64,000 nt of DNA from Patiriisocius marinus (lineage in GTDB: Bacteria; Bacteroidota; Bacteroidia; Flavobacteriales; Flavobacteriaceae). The notes under the pieces are model-generated. The model worked only from the letters and a program-made list of their open reading frames with translations, was not told the DNA's origin and did no database searches. Numbering within the stretch: position 1 is the stretch's first letter; the number at the start of each line of letters is the position of its first letter. The translations under genes were made by a program, and so were the position numbers. The DNA lies in contig NZ_BKCG01000005.1 in NCBI RefSeq assembly GCF_008974325.1, positions 124,001-188,000 on the forward strand. The letters are read 5' to 3'. This document shows, piece after piece, positions 43,878-52,263 of the stretch.

Positions 43878-44723
43878 ATGAGAAAAATATTAATTCCAAC
43901 AGACTTTTCTGAAACTTCAATGAATGCCATTGAATATGCCTTAGAGCTATTTAAATATGATAAATGCGAATTTATCATAATGAATGCTTTTGCAGATGAA
44001 GTATACAATAACACCATGGAAATGGATCGTGAATTCTTTGAAGAGTTCAAAGAAAAGTATCGTACTAGTGTAGAAAACCAACTTCAAAAAGAGGTTGCTA
44101 TAATGCTCAAAAGAACTTCTAACCCAAGACACGCTTATAATTTTGAAGCACGTTTTGGGAGTATTGTTGATGAAGCTAATCAAATTGTAGAGCGGGATAA
44201 TATTGATATTGTAGTAATGGGAACCAAAGGTAAAACCCAAGACAAGGATATCACTTTTGGCAGCATTACGCTTCAAGTTATAAAGTATGTAAAATGCCCT
44301 GTTTTAGCAGTGCCAGTAGGATTTCACGGTGCACCACCAAAAAACATTCTATTTCCTACAGATTATATGGTTCCTTTTAATAGAAGAGCGCTAAAATTAT
44401 TAAGTACAATGGCTAAATCGTTTGTCGCAAATATTAATATGCTATTCATTTCAGAATTTAAACAACGATCTCATAGACAAGAAGATAATCGTGCATTTTT
44501 AGATAGTTGTTTTAATGATAATAAAGTAGAATTTACCCAAACACCCGGGAAAGATATTACTGAAGGCATTAATAAAGTCCTTAATGAAAAGGAATTTGAT
44601 ATGCTGGTAATGGTAAATCAACGTCACTCCTATCTTGAAAATATTTTATACCATTCAACTATTGAAAAAATAGGACTAGAAATAAAAATACCATTTTTAG
44701 TAATGAATAACCTACACCGTTAA
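43878..44723 (+). CDS. Tandem-domain universal stress protein 2
   Basis: 281 residues from the ATG at 43878, placed by the upstream -7 element and by the Usp start MRKILIPTDFSETSMNAIEYAL. Two Usp domains; the first keeps the nucleotide signature (GTKGKTQDKDITFGS), the second (from about 155, NILFPTDYMVPFNRRALKLL) is degenerate. It is followed by the third copy after 17 bp, so copies 2-4 form one unit. Confidence 0.88.
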   Translation: MRKILIPTDFSETSMNAIEYALELFKYDKCEFIIMNAFADEVYNNTMEMDREFFEEFKEKYRTSVENQLQKEVAIMLKRTSNPRHAYNFEARFGSIVDEANQIVERDNIDIVVMGTKGKTQDKDITFGSITLQVIKYVKCPVLAVPVGFHGAPPKNILFPTDYMVPFNRRALKLLSTMAKSFVANINMLFISEFKQRSHRQEDNRAFLDSCFNDNKVEFTQTPGKDITEGINKVLNEKEFDMLVMVNQRHSYLENILYHSTIEKIGLEIKIPFLVMNNLHR

Positions 44724-44740
44724 CCTAAATTGATGTAAAA

Positions 44741-45595
44741 ATGAAACGTATTTTATTACCTACAGATTTTTCGATAGACTCATATAATGCCATTGAGTAT
44801 GCTATGCAATTGCTTAAGCATGATGTGTGCGAGTTTTACGTTTTACACACATATTCAGTGCCAATTGTAAGTGCTGGAAGTATGCTTGATAGTTACTCCG
44901 CTTTAGTTATGCAGGATATTGCAAAGAAAACTGCTGATGAAAAATTAGAAGCATTAGAAAATCGAGTTGTTGAAAAATTCGATAATGATAATCACACTAT
45001 TACCACAGTAGCATCCTTAAATATGCTAGTTGACGAAATGTTAAATATGGTAAAAGAGCACAATATTGACTATGTAGTAATGGGTACTAAAGGAGCTAGT
45101 GGAGCGAAAGAAATTTTTATAGGTACCAATACTATGTATGCAATAAAAAAATTGAAATGCCCATTATTGGCAGTGCCTTCAGAATTTAAATACGAACCAC
45201 TTACAGAGATCCTTTTTCCAACCGACTATAAATTAGATAGTAAAAATCAATATCTCTCTATGCTTCGCGAGTTATGCGACAGTAATAATTCAAGAATACA
45301 TTTTTTAAATGCCTATTATGGAACGCCGCTAACGGAAGAACAAAAAGAAACACAAGGTTTTTTAGATGCCTTTTTCATTGATAACGCACACATATTTGAG
45401 CTTACCGAGGAAACTGATATTGTAAGTGCCGTAGAAAAATTTCAAGCCAAAAAGAAAATAAATTTTGTAGTGATGATTCATAACAAACATACATTTTTTG
45501 AAAACTTATTATTTAAACCAGTTATCAATCAAATAGTATATCATACAAATGTTCCCTTTTTAGTAATTCCTTCAGCAGAAAAACAAACCCAATAA
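44741..45595 (+). CDS. Tandem-domain universal stress protein 3
   Basis: 284 residues. The first Usp domain starts MKRILLPTDFSIDSYNAIEYAM and keeps the ATP motif (GTKGASGAKEIFIGT); the second starts near EILFPTDYKLDSKNQYLSML and lacks it. It lies 17 bp after copy 2 and 9 bp before copy 4, with no promoter of its own seen. Confidence 0.88.
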   Translation: MKRILLPTDFSIDSYNAIEYAMQLLKHDVCEFYVLHTYSVPIVSAGSMLDSYSALVMQDIAKKTADEKLEALENRVVEKFDNDNHTITTVASLNMLVDEMLNMVKEHNIDYVVMGTKGASGAKEIFIGTNTMYAIKKLKCPLLAVPSEFKYEPLTEILFPTDYKLDSKNQYLSMLRELCDSNNSRIHFLNAYYGTPLTEEQKETQGFLDAFFIDNAHIFELTEETDIVSAVEKFQAKKKINFVVMIHNKHTFFENLLFKPVINQIVYHTNVPFLVIPSAEKQTQ

Positions 45596-45604
45596 TAACC
45601 AACT

Positions 45605-46453
45605 ATGAAAACAATAATTATACCTACAGATTTTTCTAAAAATGCCTACAGCGCATTCTTTTATGCAACACAGTTATTTGCTGCTGAAAAGTGCAAATTC
45701 ATAATAATTCATTCATTTGAAAGTCAAGTAACAAACCTTACAAGTAGAATTGACATAGGCAAAACTGAAGCTATTGTAACTGAATTATACGACACTACCG
45801 AAACTAAATGTGAAGAAATTAAGCATAAAATTATTTTAGATTGTGATAATAAAAATCACTCGTATGATACTATTGCTACATCTCTAACACTATCAAGTGC
45901 AATTAACAAATTAATTGTAAAAGAGTCTGGAGATTATGTAGTTATGGGAAGCAAAGGTAGTACCGCTGCCCGCGATATTTTAATGGGAAGTAATACACTT
46001 TCAATGATTCAAAAAATCAAAAACGCTCCACTATTAATAATACCACAAGAGTTAGACTTTACACCAGTCAAACATATTGCCTTTGCAACAGGTTTTAAGA
46101 GAGCATACTCTAAAAAAGAACTACAACCACTTGTTGCAATTTCATCATTAAACAATGCCGATATTAAAGTGGTGCACGTTAATGAGAGAGAAAATATGAG
46201 CGAGGCACAACAAACTAATTTTAAACAATTATTTAAACTCTTAAAATCTGAAAAACCAGAAAACACATTACTCCTTGATGAAGGTGAAACATTTGATGCT
46301 ATAAGTTATTACTTAAGCACTGAAGATATAGATATGGTTTCAATGATTCTTTATAAACACAATGCAATTGTTAGGCTTTTCAGAGAAGCTACTATCAAAA
46401 ACATAGCACGTTATGCTGAAATACCATTTTTAATTCTACCTAAAGTTGACTAA
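45605..46453 (+). CDS. Tandem-domain universal stress protein 4
   Basis: 282 residues. The first domain starts MKTIIIPTDFSKNAYSAFFYAT and keeps the signature as GSKGSTAARDILMGS. The second domain (from about 155) is the most divergent of the set. It is the last gene of the unit that starts at 43878; the next copy has its own promoter. Confidence 0.87.
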   Translation: MKTIIIPTDFSKNAYSAFFYATQLFAAEKCKFIIIHSFESQVTNLTSRIDIGKTEAIVTELYDTTETKCEEIKHKIILDCDNKNHSYDTIATSLTLSSAINKLIVKESGDYVVMGSKGSTAARDILMGSNTLSMIQKIKNAPLLIIPQELDFTPVKHIAFATGFKRAYSKKELQPLVAISSLNNADIKVVHVNERENMSEAQQTNFKQLFKLLKSEKPENTLLLDEGETFDAISYYLSTEDIDMVSMILYKHNAIVRLFREATIKNIARYAEIPFLILPKVD

Positions 46454-46460
46454 AATAGAC

Positions 46461-46503
46461 TGATAAAAGTCATAGTTACTTTTCTAGTTACGTATTATTT
46501 TTA
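46461..46503 (+). promoter_or_regulatory. FNR-like operator and promoter of the fifth stress-protein gene
   Basis: TGATAAAAGTCA (46461-46472) is centred exactly 29.5 bp upstream of TATTTTTA (46496-46503, 7 of 8 to TAnnTTTG). Confidence 0.72.
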
Positions 46504-46530
46504 AACCAATCAACAGCAATACAAATTACA

Positions 46531-47382
46531 ATGAAAAAGAAAATTCTCATACCTACAGATTTCTCTAAAAATTCTTGGAACTCTCTTAGATATTCAAGCG
46601 AATTATACAAAAACGAAGAAGTAGAATTCTACTTGGTTCACGCATTTATGGTTCGTAATTTTTCATTAGATAGTTTTATGGTTGCAGAACCTGGTGAAAA
46701 ATACTTTGAAGAAGCAAAAGCTTTTGCTGAAAATGAACTTGAAAAATTATTAGATCGATTACAAATTTTAAACATCCCTAATAATCACAAGTACTTTACT
46801 AAAGCAGTCTACAACTCTCCTATATTAGCTGTTATAAACTATGTAGAGACAAAAGATATCGATCTTGTAATAGTAAGCAACAAAGGAGAAACAAATGCTA
46901 TTGATGAAGTTTTAGGAGGTAACACAATTGATTTTATGGAAAAGGTTCGTAATTGTCCTGTGTTAGTTATTCCAGCCGAAACATCATTTAAAGAACCTAA
47001 CGAGATTGTTTTTCCTACTAGTTACAAAACACATTACAAGCGAAGAGAATTAATGCATCTTAATGAAATTGCCAGAATTACAAATGCACCTATTAGAATA
47101 CTTCATGTAAATAATGAGGAAAAACTAAGTGCAGAACAAGAAGAAAAAAAATTACTTTTAGAAGAGTGTTTTGAAGGCTTAACCTTCACATCTCATTATC
47201 TAGAAAATGCAGATGTAAAAACAGGATTAAACATTTTTACACAAAGTAGAAATAGTGAAATGATAGCATTCATTAATAAAAAACATACTTTTTTCGACGC
47301 AATATTTTCAAAACCAATGGTTATTGACTTAGGGCAAAATGCTAAAGTTCCTGTGTTAGCACTTCACGATTTTAGAAACTAA
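46531..47382 (+). CDS. Tandem-domain universal stress protein 5, nucleotide motif degenerate
   Basis: 283 residues, same two-domain layout (start KKILIPTDFSKNSWNSLRYS). The ATP signature is altered: VSNKGETNAIDEVLGGNT has Ser for the first Gly and GG for the final GS/GT, so it probably does not bind ATP like its neighbours. It has its own FNR-like promoter. The nuclease genes follow after 71 bp. Confidence 0.86.
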   Translation: MKKKILIPTDFSKNSWNSLRYSSELYKNEEVEFYLVHAFMVRNFSLDSFMVAEPGEKYFEEAKAFAENELEKLLDRLQILNIPNNHKYFTKAVYNSPILAVINYVETKDIDLVIVSNKGETNAIDEVLGGNTIDFMEKVRNCPVLVIPAETSFKEPNEIVFPTSYKTHYKRRELMHLNEIARITNAPIRILHVNNEEKLSAEQEEKKLLLEECFEGLTFTSHYLENADVKTGLNIFTQSRNSEMIAFINKKHTFFDAIFSKPMVIDLGQNAKVPVLALHDFRN

Positions 47383-47453
47383 AATTATACAAATGAGCTA
47401 AATTTCATCTAACAGCATATCAAAATCTACTTTTTAACCTTTTAGAATTAAGA

Positions 47454-48290
47454 ATGAAAACAGAAAACTTTCAAGTAATTAAATCATCAGGAGAAAAAGT
47501 AGATTTCTCACTTACAAAACTTCGTAGTAGCTTGTATCGTAGTGGTGCAGATGAGCTTACCGTTGACAATATTATTAACGTGGTACGCGATGAGTTATAC
47601 CAAGGTATTTCTACTAAAGAAATTTATAATAGAGCCTTCGCATTATTAAAAAATAGCAAACCCATTTTTGCTTCTAAATACAAATTAAAGAAAGCAATTT
47701 ATGAGCTTGGCCCAACAGGTTTTCCTTTCGAAAACTTTATTGGTGCATTAATGGAATATTCAGGTTATAAGGTAGAAGTTGGTAAAATACTACAAGGTAA
47801 ATGTGTAAACCACGAGGTAGATGTAATTGCTATAAAATTAAAACAGCATATTGTAGCAGAGTGTAAATTTCACAGCGAAAAAACAACAACTTGTAATGTA
47901 AAAGTACCACTATATATAAACTCACGCTACCAAGATATTATCGCTCAATATAAAGATACACCTTTATGCCCCAATGAAGGTTGGGTAGTTACCAATACAC
48001 GTTTTACAGCCGATGCTATTGCGTATGGAAAATGTTCAGGTTTGTATTTATTAAGTTGGGATTTCCCAAAAGATAATGGTTTGAAAGACCGCATTGATAG
48101 ACTAGGGCTCTATCCTATTACGGTTTCAACATTACTAACTAATCGTGAAAAACAATTTCTATTAAGTAGAGAAATTGTGCTATGTCGACAACTAGCTAAC
48201 GATGTTTTTTACTTAGATCATTTAGGTATTTCTGAAACGCGCAAAACTAAAATACTTGACGAAGTTTCAATGCTTTGTAATATCCAATAA
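47454..48290 (+). CDS. ATP-cone domain fused to Mrr-like nuclease
   Basis: 278 residues. N-terminal ATP-cone (about 1-90; FQVIKSSGEKVDFSLTKLRSSLYRSG, as in ribonucleotide reductase and NrdR), then a PD-(D/E)xK nuclease domain of the Mrr/restriction endonuclease type (about 95-210; HEVDVIAIKLKQHIVAECKFH supplies the Asp and the ExK pair), then a helical C-terminal region (about 215-278) with a helix-hairpin-like end. An ATP-cone would let the nuclease sense ATP/dATP. The target is unknown; repair or defence is possible. The beta-CASP nuclease gene begins 1 bp after its stop. Confidence 0.82.
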   Translation: MKTENFQVIKSSGEKVDFSLTKLRSSLYRSGADELTVDNIINVVRDELYQGISTKEIYNRAFALLKNSKPIFASKYKLKKAIYELGPTGFPFENFIGALMEYSGYKVEVGKILQGKCVNHEVDVIAIKLKQHIVAECKFHSEKTTTCNVKVPLYINSRYQDIIAQYKDTPLCPNEGWVVTNTRFTADAIAYGKCSGLYLLSWDFPKDNGLKDRIDRLGLYPITVSTLLTNREKQFLLSREIVLCRQLANDVFYLDHLGISETRKTKILDEVSMLCNIQ

Positions 48291-48291
48291 T

Positions 48292-49662
48292 ATGAACTCA
48301 ATCAAAATCCATTTTTTAGGAGCTTCCGGAACTGTTACTGGTTCAAAATATCTTTTAGAAACACCACAGCAAAATATACTTGTTGACTGCGGAATGTTTC
48401 AAGGTTTGAAAGAACTAAGGGAATTAAATTGGAAGGATATTGAATTTGATGTTTCAGCTATCGATGTTGTATTACTTACTCACGCTCATTTAGACCATAC
48501 AGGTTATTTACCAAGATTGATGAAACAAGGTTTTAATGGAAAAATAATAGGAACTACTCCTACTCTCGAAATTGCTAAAATCATTTTGCTAGATAGCGCA
48601 AAAATAAACGAAGAAGATGCAAAGAGAGCAAATGAAGAAAACTACACAAAACATCATCCTGCACTTCCTTTTTACACAATGCTCGATGCTGAGCGAACCA
48701 TAAAAAAGTTTGAAACAGCCCAAAAAGATCAATGGTATCCTATTTCCGAAGACATAAAATTTCAATTTAAATATAATGGACATATTATAGGCGCAACTTT
48801 TATTGAGCTTGAAATTTCAGGTAAAATGTTTGTCTTTTCTGGAGATATAGGAAGAGAAGAAGATGTATTATTATTTCCGCCAGAAAAACCTCAAAAGGCA
48901 GATTATCTATTTGTAGAAAGCACCTACGGAAATAAGCTACACCCAAAAGAAAGTGTTTCCGAAAAACTAATTGAACTTATTAATAAAACGGTACATAACC
49001 GCGGTGCACTAATTATTCCCTCGTTTGCAGTTGAAAGACTTCAAACATTAATGTTTCTATTATGGAAACTATACGATAAAGGGAAAATCCCTAATATCCC
49101 CATATTTATTGACAGTCCAATGGGAAATAATGTACTTGGGGTTTTTGAACGATTTGCTGATTGGCATAAAATTCCACCAACCGAATTTAGCGCCATGAAA
49201 CGCCGTATGAATATAATCACTTCGTATAAAGAAACCTGGGAGACTATTGACGACCCAAGACCAAAAATTGTTATTGCTGGTAGCGGAATGATTACTGGCG
49301 GACGCGTGCTCACCTATTTAAAACAACTTATTGATGAAGCATCTACAACGGTACTAATGGTAGGATATCAAGCTGAAGGAACAAGAGGGCGCCAACTACT
49401 TGAAGGAACTCATGAACTTAAATTTTTTGGCAGATATTATCCAGTTAAAGCTGCAGTGGAACATATTGATAGTCTTTCAGCTCACGCTGATCAAGCTGGA
49501 ATTATTAACTGGCTTAGCGAGGTTAAAAATATTCCTCAAAACACATTTTTAATTCACGGTGAAGGCAACGCTTTAGATACCCTTAGAGTCAAAATTAAAG
49601 ACACCTACAACTGGGAGGTTACCATCCCTAAACTAAATCAAGTGGTTGAGATAGCCTTCTAA
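48292..49662 (+). CDS. Metallo-beta-lactamase/beta-CASP nuclease (RNA-processing exonuclease family)
   Basis: 456 residues from the ATG at 48292, the first codon after the upstream stop. The MBL domain has the zinc motif LTHAHLDHTGYLPRL and FSGDIGRE; an inserted beta-CASP domain (about 215-345) follows, with IPSFAVERLQTLMFLLW, IFIDSPMG and IAGSGMITGGR; the RMMBL end has SLSAHADQAGIINWL. The family (YsfA/CPSF73-like) cleaves RNA in most studied members, single-stranded DNA in some. It is tightly linked to the ATP-cone/Mrr gene, so the two nucleases are likely to act together. Confidence 0.9.
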   Translation: MNSIKIHFLGASGTVTGSKYLLETPQQNILVDCGMFQGLKELRELNWKDIEFDVSAIDVVLLTHAHLDHTGYLPRLMKQGFNGKIIGTTPTLEIAKIILLDSAKINEEDAKRANEENYTKHHPALPFYTMLDAERTIKKFETAQKDQWYPISEDIKFQFKYNGHIIGATFIELEISGKMFVFSGDIGREEDVLLFPPEKPQKADYLFVESTYGNKLHPKESVSEKLIELINKTVHNRGALIIPSFAVERLQTLMFLLWKLYDKGKIPNIPIFIDSPMGNNVLGVFERFADWHKIPPTEFSAMKRRMNIITSYKETWETIDDPRPKIVIAGSGMITGGRVLTYLKQLIDEASTTVLMVGYQAEGTRGRQLLEGTHELKFFGRYYPVKAAVEHIDSLSAHADQAGIINWLSEVKNIPQNTFLIHGEGNALDTLRVKIKDTYNWEVTIPKLNQVVEIAF

Positions 49663-49785
49663 TTTAATCAACTTAATCTTGCCATTATAGTGAAATTAAT
49701 GGGACCTAATTCAACTTAAATTTTGGTGACATTATTAATTTATCAATATTAGTTAACTGTAATACAGTTACTTAAACTGTAAAAC
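49663..49785. other. Intergenic region after the beta-CASP gene
   Basis: AT-rich, no gene. It contains a loose inverted repeat around TTAACTGTAATACAGTTA (49753-49770) just upstream of the FNR-like site at 49786; it could be a terminator without a T-tract or a further operator. Confidence 0.35.
49753..49770. repeat. Inverted repeat TTAACTGTAATACAGTTA
   Basis: An 8-bp arm pair, TAACTGTA / TACAGTTA, flanks no spacer to speak of. It lies 16 bp upstream of the FNR-like site. A regulator site or a small terminator hairpin is possible. Confidence 0.45.
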
Positions 49786-49828
49786 TGACAAATATCATTT
49801 ATAAAGTACTCATAGTGAGTTACATTTA
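49786..49828 (+). promoter_or_regulatory. FNR-like operator and promoter of a possible small RNA/leader
   Basis: TGACAAATATCA (49786-49797) is centred exactly 29.5 bp upstream of TACATTTA (49821-49828, 7 of 8 to TAnnTTTG). The nearest annotatable gene is 245 bp further on, so the transcript has a long leader or ends before it. Confidence 0.72.
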
Positions 49829-50060
49829 TAATAGTAATAACAACAACCATTAATATGAAGTTTATAAAAACTATTAATGGTATAATAAAATTCAACGACA
49901 CATTAAAAAAAAATGAAGAAATTGATTTAGAATGATACAATTACAAACACAACATGCTACATATTTAGCTAGTGTGAGCTAATGGGAAGTACTAAAGTAA
50001 TTTATTCATTATTAACCAAAGGCGGAGAACGTCTGTGAGGAGATGTTCTCCACCTTTTAA
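49829..50060 (+). ncRNA. Candidate FNR-controlled small RNA or structured leader
   Basis: The predicted start is about 49832-49836 and the end is at a strong hairpin: AAAGGcGGAGAAC (50018-50030) pairs with GTTCTCCaCCTTT (50045-50057) over 12 of 13 positions, followed by one more T then A-rich sequence. The hairpin is 15 bp before the ATG of the 147-residue protein. It could terminate a small RNA of about 220 nucleotides, or fold in the leader and control translation. The stretch includes a possible 26-codon frame (49855). Confidence 0.45.
49855..49935 (+). CDS. Possible 26-residue peptide in the FNR-controlled leader
   Basis: An ATG 27 bp after the -7 element opens MKFIKTINGIIKFNDTLKKN... 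and stops after 26 codons. It is amphipathic and Lys-rich. Position relative to the promoter is right for a first gene, but such a short frame can occur by chance; there is no homology evidence. Confidence 0.3.
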   Translation: MKFIKTINGIIKFNDTLKKNEEIDLE

Positions 50061-50072
50061 AAAACAAACGCT

Positions 50073-50516
50073 ATGGCTACTAATACACACTTCAAATTTA
50101 TTGAATGGCGAGATACTGCTGGTTTATATAAAGACACTGCCAATACTATTTTAGATCTCAAATTTTTAAAAGACGAACTCCGCTTTTTAGAAGATTTAGT
50201 AAGCGAACATACTTTAGAACTTATCTACGGAAAAAATTCTGAAGAAAGTAAAGCTATCATTAAGGAATTAACAGCGCATTCTAAACGATTAGATGTACTA
50301 ATGACAAAGTTAAATGCGCATAGCAAAGAACTTAAGGTTTTTGTAGATGAAGATGATAATCAAGGAGAATTACAATTTTATAAGAATGAGCACTATACAT
50401 TACTTTTAGAAGAAATGGATTTTCATGCTGACTTAAAAAAAACCAAACGCCAGATTTTTAAAATGCTTTCTGAAATAATGAAAAAAAGTAAGCAAAAGCA
50501 ATTGCCAAATAAATAA
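50073..50516 (+). CDS. Hypothetical helical protein
   Basis: 147 residues, soluble, almost entirely helical with heptad character (LKFLKDELRFLEDLVSEHT, AHSKRLDVLMTKLNAHSKEL) and a Lys-rich tail (MKKSKQKQLPNK). No family is recognised. It is downstream of an FNR-like promoter and a leader hairpin, and followed 51 bp later by the lipoprotein gene. A structural or stress role is only a guess from context. Confidence 0.72.
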   Translation: MATNTHFKFIEWRDTAGLYKDTANTILDLKFLKDELRFLEDLVSEHTLELIYGKNSEESKAIIKELTAHSKRLDVLMTKLNAHSKELKVFVDEDDNQGELQFYKNEHYTLLLEEMDFHADLKKTKRQIFKMLSEIMKKSKQKQLPNK

Positions 50517-50567
50517 AATTCAAATAATTGCACCGTAAAAAAATTGAAATACTACAAATTTAGAATT

Positions 50568-51212
50568 ATGAAAAAATCACTACTATTAATAACTACAATT
50601 ATTATTTCAGCTTTGCTATTTGGGTGCAGCAGCACTAAAATTACGCAGCAATACAAAAATCCTGATACTGGTTATTTTCAAGCAAATAAAGTTTTGGTAA
50701 TAGGTATTTCATCAGACAACGAACTTAGACGGGCATTTGAGAGTAAAATGGTTTCATCACTTGAAAAGAAAGATGTTATCGCTGTTAAAAGTATTGACTT
50801 TTTTGAAAAATCTTTTTCAGATAATAAGCAATCAATTAGACAATTGAACCAAATTGAGAACAAATTACTTGAATCTGGATTTGATGCAATTCTGTTTTCT
50901 AAAATTACTGGAAAAGAAAGTCGAGTTACATTAGTTGATGCTTATCAAAATTTCTCAAAACAGAATCAAACCTTTGAAGATTATTATTTCAGAAATCAAA
51001 ACGAATATTTTAAAGAACAAGAGGAACGTTACCAAATTTACACCACAGAAACTTCTCTATTCTGTATATGTCCAGGTAAAGAACGAGAATTATTATGGCG
51101 TGGAGAAATTGAATTAGTTGATGCTGCTAAAACGAACCAAAATATTAACTCCTACATTAACGTACTATTTAAAGCCCTTAAAGAAAATAACCTTTTACTA
51201 TTAAACGAATGA
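50568..51212 (+). CDS. Lipoprotein of unknown function, paralogue of the protein at 35973
   Basis: 214 residues from the ATG at 50568, which gives a signal peptide and lipobox (ALLFGC). The mature part shares the order of the secreted protein at 35973: strand (KVLVIGISSDNEL), helix (RRAFESKMVSSLEKK), strand (GFDAILFSKITG), final sheet with ELLWRGEIELVD. The two differ in anchoring: lipid anchor here, free there. Its stop overlaps the start of the dehydrogenase gene by 4 bp. Confidence 0.75.
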   Translation: MKKSLLLITTIIISALLFGCSSTKITQQYKNPDTGYFQANKVLVIGISSDNELRRAFESKMVSSLEKKDVIAVKSIDFFEKSFSDNKQSIRQLNQIENKLLESGFDAILFSKITGKESRVTLVDAYQNFSKQNQTFEDYYFRNQNEYFKEQEERYQIYTTETSLFCICPGKERELLWRGEIELVDAAKTNQNINSYINVLFKALKENNLLLLNE

Positions 51213-52198
51213 AAGTATTAATATATAGCGCCAAACCTTTTGAAATTGAATTACTGCAAAAGGAAAATAACGGAAAGCATCAACTTAGTTTTACACCAGA
51301 GCGATTAACTTCTGAAACTGCATTAATGGCAATAAATTATGATGCTGTTTCTATATTTTCAGCAGATGACGCTTCTTCCCTAATTTTAGAAAAACTCAAT
51401 GACTTCGATGTTAAATACATTACCTTAAGATCTGCTGGTCACGACAATATCAATGTCAAGATTGCAAACAAACTAGGAATTAGTGTTGCAAACACACCAG
51501 ACTACTCCCCTAACGCAATAGCCGAACACGCCATTGCTCTTTTTCTAGCTTTCAATAGAAAATTGAATTTGGCACAACAACAAACACGTCAATATAATTT
51601 TCTACTAGATAACTTAATTGGTTTCGATTTAAACAAGAAAACCGTTGGAGTTTTAGGAACAGGAAAAATAGGCAGCGTATTAGTTAAAATTCTACACGGT
51701 TTTGGATCTAATGTATTAGCTAACGACACTAGTAGCAATAAGACTCTTATCGATTTATACGATGTTGAATACGTTTCTAAAAATGCTATTGCAAAAGAAG
51801 CAGAAGTACTATTTGTATGTCTTCCATTAACAACAGCGACACATCACTTTTTTGATAAAAGTTACTTTGATCAAATGGTAAATAAGCCAATTATTGTAAA
51901 TGTAGCTAGAGGAGCAGTTGTAGATACAGATGCAGTATTAAACGCATTAAACACTAATGTTATTAGTGGTTACGCAACAGATGTTTATGAACACGAACAC
52001 GGAGTATTTTTCTATGACCGTTCAAATGATAAGCCTGAAGATGAAAAATTAGAGAAACTTTTAAACCATCCTTCGGTATTATTAACCCCTCATCAAGCTT
52101 TCGCTACAAACGAAGCGTTACAAAATATAGCTTCAGCAACTTTTGAAAACCTCAACGATTGGGAGAGTGGAAAACATGCATTCAATGAGCTTTCTTAA
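51209..52198 (+). CDS. D-lactate dehydrogenase-type 2-hydroxyacid dehydrogenase
   Basis: 329 residues. NAD-binding fold with GVLGTGKIGSVLVKIL, the catalytic Arg in VNVARGAVVDT, the Glu in the DVYEHEHG region and the catalytic His in LTPHQAF. The segment SPNAIAEHAIALFLAFNRK and the overall length match fermentative LdhA, which reduces pyruvate to D-lactate when oxygen is short. Translation is coupled to the upstream lipoprotein gene. Its place in the FNR-like block fits a fermentation role. Confidence 0.87.
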   Translation: MKVLIYSAKPFEIELLQKENNGKHQLSFTPERLTSETALMAINYDAVSIFSADDASSLILEKLNDFDVKYITLRSAGHDNINVKIANKLGISVANTPDYSPNAIAEHAIALFLAFNRKLNLAQQQTRQYNFLLDNLIGFDLNKKTVGVLGTGKIGSVLVKILHGFGSNVLANDTSSNKTLIDLYDVEYVSKNAIAKEAEVLFVCLPLTTATHHFFDKSYFDQMVNKPIIVNVARGAVVDTDAVLNALNTNVISGYATDVYEHEHGVFFYDRSNDKPEDEKLEKLLNHPSVLLTPHQAFATNEALQNIASATFENLNDWESGKHAFNELS

Positions 52199-52216
52199 AA
52201 TGTAGCTGATCACCAA

Positions 52217-52263
52217 CTAATTAATTGTTTTTAAATAGTATAACTTTAAAAACAATTAATTAG
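52217..52263. terminator. Perfect 19-bp bidirectional terminator hairpin
   Basis: The arms CTAATTAATTGTTTTTAAA and TTTAAAAACAATTAATTAG flank a 9-base loop between the convergent dehydrogenase and stress-protein genes. The right arm includes the stop codon of the minus-strand gene. T-runs sit within the arms on both strands. Confidence 0.75.

Noticed and set aside
42948-47382. Tandem stress-protein genes as a recent assembly duplication
   Set aside because: The copies differ strongly in sequence and in their promoters, so they are old paralogues.
49753-49935. Minus-strand open frame over the FNR-like promoter and leader
   Set aside because: Its translation is low-complexity and hydrophobic, it runs across a well-formed promoter, and no promoter of its own is seen.
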